Under the pieces are notes generated by a model. That model had not been told where the DNA came from, did no database searches, and saw only the letters and a program-made list of their open reading frames with translations. This document shows positions 5,169 through 5,595 of a stretch of 5,595 bases of DNA, piece by piece. Both the position numbers and the translations under genes were made by a program. Numbering within the stretch: position 1 is the first letter of the stretch; each line of letters opens with the position of its first letter. Source of the DNA: UBA5216 sp963924885 (GTDB lineage Bacteria; Pseudomonadota; Gammaproteobacteria; Burkholderiales; SG8-41); NCBI GenBank assembly GCA_963924885.1, contig CAWUUY010000221.1, forward strand, positions 1 to 5,595, written 5' to 3'.

Positions 5169-5595
5169 ATGATTAAACCCGTTCAAAAGCGCTCTCAAAA
5201 AAAGCAAAGCAGCGCGCTCACACACTTCAGCGCACAGGGTCAGGCGCACATGGTCGATGTCGCCGCCAAAGCCGAAACCCATCGTGTGGCGCGCGCCGGC
5301 GGACGCATCTGCATGCTGCCCGCCACGCTGAAACTGATCGCCGCGGGCACGGCAAAACAAGGCGATGTGCTGGGCATTGCGCGTATCGCGGCGATACAGG
5401 CCGCCAAGCGCACCTCGGATTGGATTCCGTTATGCCATCCGCTCGCGCTGACGCACGTGGATATCGAATTCAAATTGGATCGCAAAGCCGTCGCCGTTGA
5501 CTGCATCGCCACCGTCGAAACCACAGGCCGCACCGGCGTTGAGATGGAGGCGCTCACCGCCGTGGCGGCTGCGCTGCTCACCATCTACGACATGT
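5169..5595 (+). CDS. moaC: Cyclic pyranopterin monophosphate synthase MoaC, 3' end cut by the window
   Basis: MoaC works after MoaA in molybdenum cofactor synthesis, turning 3',8-cyclo-7,8-dihydro-GTP into cyclic pyranopterin monophosphate in the cytoplasm. The 142 visible residues align through the family: LTHF (17-20), GQAHMVDV (24-31), GDVLGIARIAAIQAAKRTSD (65-84), IPLCHPL (86-92), RTGVEMEALTA (121-131) and LTIYDM (137-142). His90, Glu125 and Glu127 match E. coli His77, Glu112 and Glu114. About 20 residues are missing, including the second catalytic Lys, which should lie two codons past the edge; the last base, t, fits the usual Cys codon. There are two oddities. Gln64 (CAA, 5358-5360) stands where E. 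coli has catalytic Lys51, with a Lys just before it. The N-terminus carries about 13 extra Lys/Gln/Arg/Ser-rich residues. ATG 5169 is the only suitable start before LTHF, and its Shine-Dalgarno sequence is weak. Confidence 0.95.
   Translation, partial: MIKPVQKRSQKKQSSALTHFSAQGQAHMVDVAAKAETHRVARAGGRICMLPATLKLIAAGTAKQGDVLGIARIAAIQAAKRTSDWIPLCHPLALTHVDIEFKLDRKAVAVDCIATVETTGRTGVEMEALTAVAAALLTIYDM

Overview
The window is GC-rich, densely packed bacterial chromosome, except for a short AT-rich patch around 2200-2260. The gene families (a BepA-like periplasmic M48 protease with TPRs, MoaC, TusA, a two-domain ChrA) and the signal sequences point to a Gram-negative proteobacterium, most likely gamma- or betaproteobacterial. 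I see no CRISPR array, insertion sequence, phage gene, tRNA or rRNA, and nothing that looks like a defence or other wholly new system. It is mostly housekeeping DNA with several local oddities.

Layout from left to right. Positions 1-33 hold the first codons of a minus-strand gene that runs off the edge. Positions 108-677 (minus) hold a FecR-domain gene whose signal-peptide part (576-677) is cut from the domain (108-572) by an in-frame TAA. Positions 780-1880 (minus) encode a saccharopine-dehydrogenase-like NAD(P)-binding protein with a TTG start. It lies 11 nt behind tusA (1892-2125, minus), so the two probably form an operon. A 193-bp AT-rich divergent spacer follows, then chrA (2319-3677, plus), a complete two-domain chromate transporter. 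chrA meets bepA (3679-5127, minus) tail to tail with one base between the stop codons. A 41-bp spacer separates bepA from the divergent moaC (5169 to the window end, plus), which lacks about its last 20 codons here.

Together, bepA handles outer-membrane protein quality control in the periplasm, moaC makes the first committed intermediate of molybdenum cofactor, and TusA relays sulfur as a protein persulfide. bepA and tusA are both on the minus strand. chrA lies between them in the opposite direction with its own promoter region and ribosome binding site, so it looks like an accessory gene placed inside an older cluster (inference).

The points most worth a second look are the broken FecR gene with a 12-bp tandem duplication at its start, a Gln at the position of a catalytic Lys in MoaC, the chrA placement, and an inverted repeat with face-to-face promoter-like elements between bepA and moaC.
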